Positions 61,862-64,000 of a stretch of DNA of 64,000 nucleotides are shown here, piece by piece. The position numbers and the translations under genes were made by a program. Numbering within the stretch: the stretch's first letter is position 1; every line of letters starts with the position of its first letter. Below the pieces are notes generated by a model that saw nothing but the letters and a program-made list of their open reading frames with translations, was not told the DNA's origin and did not search any database. This DNA comes from Catellatospora sp. KI3 (GTDB taxonomy: Bacteria; Actinomycetota; Actinomycetes; Mycobacteriales; Micromonosporaceae). The DNA lies in contig NZ_JASAMB010000015.1 in NCBI RefSeq assembly GCF_029948125.1, positions 124,001 to 188,000 of the forward strand, read 5' to 3'.

Positions 61862-62838
61862 TGGCGAAGCTCTCCTACCTCAAGGCCCTCGGCCGGGCGC
61901 TGGCCGACGAGATGGCCCGCGACGAGGCCGTCTGCGTGCTCGGCGAGGACATCGGCGTCGCCGTCAACAACGTCACCACCGGCCTGCTGGACCGGTACGG
62001 CCCGACCAGGGTCGTCGACACGCCGCTGTCGGAGCAGGCGTTCACCAGCTTCGCCACCGGGGCGGCGCTGGCGGGCAAGCGGCCCGTCATCGAGTTCCAG
62101 ATCCCGTCGCTGCTGTTCCTGGTGTTCGAGCAGATCGCCAACCAGGCGCACAAGTTCTCGCTGATGACCGGCGGGCAGGCGAAGGTGCCGGTGACGTACT
62201 TCGTGCCCGGGTCCGGCTCGCGCAGCGGCTGGGCCGGGCAGCACTCCGACCACCCGTACGGCCTCTTCGCGCACGTCGGGGTCAAGACCGTGGTCCCGGC
62301 GACGCCCGAGGACGCGTACGGGCTGTTCCTGAGCGCCATCCGCGACGACGACCCGGTGGTGCTCTTCGCCCCGGCCCAGGCCCTGGGCGTACGCGCCGAC
62401 GTCGACATCGCCGCCCTGGACGCGGTGCCGCTCGGGGTCGGCCGGGTGCACCGCGAGGGCACCGACGTCACCGTGGTCGCGGTCGGGCACCTGGTGCAGG
62501 ACGCCCTGGCCGTCGCCGAGCAGCTCGCCGACCAGATCTCGGTCGAGGTCTTCGACCCGCGCACGCTGTACCCGTTCGACTGGGCGGGCCTGGCGGCGTC
62601 GGTGGACAAGACCGGGCGCCTGGTCGTGATCGACGACTCCAACCGCATGTGCGGCATCGCGGGCGAGATCCTGGCGACCGCGTCGGAGGAGATGCGCCTG
62701 ACGGTCCCCCCGAAGCGCGTCACCCGCCCCGACGGCGCCGTCCTCCCCTTCGCCCGCGAACTCGACCTCGCCGTTCAACCCCACGCCGACCAGCTCCTGA
62801 CCGCCATCCAGGAGGTATACAAGTCCTCCCCACGCTGA
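61861..62838 (+). CDS. ThDP-dependent 2-oxoacid dehydrogenase-type E1 beta subunit
   Basis: This 325-residue transketolase-like beta subunit has LGEDIGVAVNNVTTGLLDRYG near residue 27, VDTPLSEQAFTSFATGAAL near 58 (ThDP Glu), GWAGQHSDHPYGLFAHVGVKTVVPATPEDAYGL near 128 and a C-terminal transketolase domain with VEVFDPRTLYPFDW. It pairs with the overlapping alpha gene to make an alpha2-beta2 enzyme. A possible alternative to a ketose donor is 4-hydroxybenzoylformate, the 2-oxoacid made by Hmo in this same cluster, giving a 4-hydroxybenzoyl unit. It is the last gene of the cluster. Confidence 0.88.
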   Translation: MAKLSYLKALGRALADEMARDEAVCVLGEDIGVAVNNVTTGLLDRYGPTRVVDTPLSEQAFTSFATGAALAGKRPVIEFQIPSLLFLVFEQIANQAHKFSLMTGGQAKVPVTYFVPGSGSRSGWAGQHSDHPYGLFAHVGVKTVVPATPEDAYGLFLSAIRDDDPVVLFAPAQALGVRADVDIAALDAVPLGVGRVHREGTDVTVVAVGHLVQDALAVAEQLADQISVEVFDPRTLYPFDWAGLAASVDKTGRLVVIDDSNRMCGIAGEILATASEEMRLTVPPKRVTRPDGAVLPFARELDLAVQPHADQLLTAIQEVYKSSPR

Positions 62839-62853
62839 CTAGGTCGCGGTCAA

Positions 62854-62872
62854 TATAAGGTCTGCTTATAAT
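62854..62872 (+). promoter_or_regulatory. Promoter and operator of the HigBA pair
   Basis: TATAAG (62854-62859) and CTTATA (62865-62870) form an inverted repeat with a 5-base spacer. It overlaps a perfect TATAAT -10 at 62867-62872. The toxin GTG at 62879 lies 6 bases after the -10, so the transcript is probably leaderless. This strong AT-rich promoter contrasts with the surrounding GC-rich DNA. Confidence 0.6.
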
Positions 62873-62878
62873 GGCCGG

Positions 62879-63250
62879 GTGTGGGAAATCAACCTTCACC
62901 CAGAGGTCGAGTCCGGGTTCTTGGAACTGTGCAGATCCGATCCAGCCAGCTCGGATCTGGTCGCGGAGGCCATCGACCTGCTCACCGAGCATGGCCCAGC
63001 GCTCGGGCGACCTCTCGTGGACCGGATTCAGACAAGTCGATATCACCACATGAAGGAGCTGCGGCCCGGGTCATCAGGCACGTCCGAGGTCCGCCTGCTT
63101 TTCGCCTTCGATCCCTCACGGGAAGCTATCTTCCTGGTGGCAGGCGACAAGTCGGGCCAGTGGAAGAAGTGGTATCAGACCTCTGTTCCGCTCGCGGACG
63201 AGCGCTTCGAAGAACACCTGATGATGCTGAAGGAGGAGGAACGGCCATGA
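62879..63250 (+). CDS. higB: RelE/HigB-type mRNA interferase toxin
   Basis: This 123-residue protein (GTG start; VWEINLHPEVESGFLELCRSDP) has the HigB/Gp49-like RelE fold, recognisable from MKELRPGSSGTSEVRLLFAFDPSREAIFLVAGDKSGQWKKWYQTSVPLADERFEEHL. The toxin precedes its antitoxin, the HigBA order. Basic and aromatic residues in the last beta strands (KSGQWKKWY) would form the RNA cleavage site on the ribosome. It overlaps the antitoxin gene by four bases. Located directly after the biosynthetic cluster, 40 bases beyond the E1 beta stop. Confidence 0.85.
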   Translation: MWEINLHPEVESGFLELCRSDPASSDLVAEAIDLLTEHGPALGRPLVDRIQTSRYHHMKELRPGSSGTSEVRLLFAFDPSREAIFLVAGDKSGQWKKWYQTSVPLADERFEEHLMMLKEEERP

Positions 63251-63579
63251 CCACCCCGTCGAACTGGCGAGATGTCAAGGCGAAGGCTCGGGCTGCCGAC
63301 CCTTCCTGGGACAGCGAAGAACGCACGGCCCGCCGGGCACGCATGCGCGAGGACATGCTGGCTTCCATCAGCGGCGCCCAACTCGCCGAGATTCGCAAGC
63401 AGCTCGGTATGACGCAGAGTCAGCTAGCCGAGACCGCCGGCCTGTCACAGGCCCGGATCAGCCAGATCGAGGGCGGCACCGCCACCAGCCTCGAAACCCT
63501 GCGTGCCTACGTAACGGGCCTCGGCGGTCACCTGGACATCGTCGCCCGGATCGGCAATATCCAGCTCAACATCGCCTGA
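63247..63579 (+). CDS. higA: HigA-type antitoxin (XRE helix-turn-helix)
   Basis: This 110-residue protein has a charged helical N-terminus (ARAADPSWDSEERTARRARMREDM). A C-terminal XRE helix-turn-helix follows (LAEIRKQLGMTQSQLAETAGLSQARISQIEGG), and the short tail is typical of HigA antitoxins. It neutralises the toxin and represses the operon, probably through the TATAAG/CTTATA operator. ATG 63247 overlaps the toxin stop (ATGA). Confidence 0.87.
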   Translation: MTTPSNWRDVKAKARAADPSWDSEERTARRARMREDMLASISGAQLAEIRKQLGMTQSQLAETAGLSQARISQIEGGTATSLETLRAYVTGLGGHLDIVARIGNIQLNIA

Positions 63580-63593
63580 TTCCAAAGATGCGG

Positions 63594-63625
63594 CAGGCCG
63601 CCGAGCGTTGACGCTCGGCGGCCTG
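63594..63625 (+). terminator. Rho-independent terminator after higBA
   Basis: CAGGCCGCCGAGCG (63594-63607), a 4-base loop TTGA, and CGCTCGGCGGCCTG (63612-63625) make a perfect 14-bp stem followed by TTTCATT. Confidence 0.85.
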
Positions 63626-63645
63626 TTTCATTGCTGAACCGGTCG

Positions 63646-64000
63646 TCAGTAGACGCTGACGCCGTAGACGGCGAGGGGCTCGGTGACCGGCTGGAAGTAG
63701 GTGGTGCCGCCGGTGGAGCAGTTGCCGCTGCCGCCGGAGGTGAGGCCGAGCGCGACCGTGCCCGCGAACAGCGAGCCGCCGCTGTCGCCGCCCTCGGCGC
63801 AGACCGTGGTCCGGATCAGGCCGGTGACAGTGCCCTCGGCGTAGTTGACCGTCGCGTTGGTCGCGGTGACCCGGCCGCTGCGCAGGCCGGTGGTGCTGCC
63901 GCTGCGGTACACGGTCTGGTTGACCACGGCGTTGCCCGCGCTGGTGATGTCCTGCGTGGTGCCGTTGTACAGGTTCACCGTGCCGGGGTGGGCGATGGCG
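63646..64000 (-). CDS. Secreted S1-family (alpha-lytic-type) serine protease, C-terminal part
   Basis: The frame is open at base 64000, so only the last 117 or so residues are seen. They contain the serine motif [14 protein letters not shown] with the catalytic Ser, [18 protein letters not shown] at the end, and a disulfide-type Cys pair, as in chymotrypsin-like alpha-lytic or streptogrisin proteases. The catalytic His and Asp would lie beyond the window. The protein ends right after the protease core without an extra binding domain. Confidence 0.85.
   Translation of the reverse strand, partial: AIAHPGTVNLYNGTTQDITSAGNAVVNQTVYRSGSTTGLRSGRVTATNATVNYAEGTVTGLIRTTVCAEGGDSGGSLFAGTVALGLTSGGSGNCSTGGTTYFQPVTEPLAVYGVSVY

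Noticed and set aside
42433-62838. Glycopeptide or other NRPS antibiotic cluster
   Set aside because: Hpg genes are shared with those pathways, but there are no adenylation-condensation modules, P450 cross-linking enzymes or glycosyltransferases here.

Overview
The window is very GC-rich, uses GTG starts and ATGA/TGATG gene overlaps freely, and carries many actinobacterial families: ECF sigma factors with associated partners, a large AfsR-like regulator, a rifamycin-associated element with a Rox-type monooxygenase, and abundant ABC exporters. I read it as the chromosome of a filamentous actinomycete, probably Micromonosporaceae. That family assignment is inference from overall gene content, not from a marker gene.

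Layout. 1-2.6 kb: end of a secreted phosphodiester glycosidase-like protein and a split RibD-type deaminase/reductase pair. 2.6-4.0 kb: no gene, but dense tandem and direct repeats. 4.0-7.7 kb: two ECF sigma-factor modules, the second an ECF41 type beside its likely target oxidoreductase. 7.7-14.2 kb: an antibiotic-response island (RAE element, rox, drrAB-like exporter with 11-bp direct repeats, AfsR/SARP regulator). 14.3-17.5 kb: a Fic toxin/antitoxin pair and a three-gene nucleotidyltransferase locus with one broken member. 17.6-19.9 kb: two tRNAs and a secreted Ig-repeat protein. 20-32 kb: mostly housekeeping genes on the minus strand (NodIJ-like ABC exporter, dnaG, dgt, ppdK), interrupted by a frameshifted toxin gene and a CBM6 remnant. 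32-42 kb: a P450, an M23 peptidase, a sugar ABC importer, a two-component system and an FtsX-type ABC transporter.

The notable region is 42.4-62.8 kb, a biosynthetic gene cluster that I do not recognise as a characterised one. It has the three dedicated enzymes for 4-hydroxyphenylglycine from 4-hydroxyphenylpyruvate: hydroxymandelate synthase (57.7 kb), hydroxymandelate oxidase (42.5 kb) and a hydroxyphenylglycine-type aminotransferase (43.6 kb). No NRPS module accompanies them. Instead there are two free adenylating ligases, two free acyl carrier proteins, two complete ketosynthases, a short ketosynthase-like protein, a Fe/2OG-type PhyH dioxygenase, an O-methyltransferase, and a ThDP-dependent E1 alpha/beta pair with no lipoyl E2 or E3. 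A divergent ATP-grasp ligase and HSL-type esterase, and an MFS exporter, complete it. I see no ketoreductase, dehydratase, thioesterase or condensation domain. The best hypothesis is a Hpg- or 4-hydroxybenzoyl-derived small molecule made on discrete carrier proteins, with the E1 pair delivering an acyl unit to a carrier protein. The two transcription units carrying the Hpg genes share a promoter of the form TTGNGN-17-TAGCGT. The cluster is followed by a HigBA-type toxin-antitoxin pair and the end of a secreted serine protease.

Dispersed through the window are five long perfect palindromes of two sequence families, and a 23-codon gene with a strong ribosome binding site next to the FtsX-type transporter and the cluster edge.
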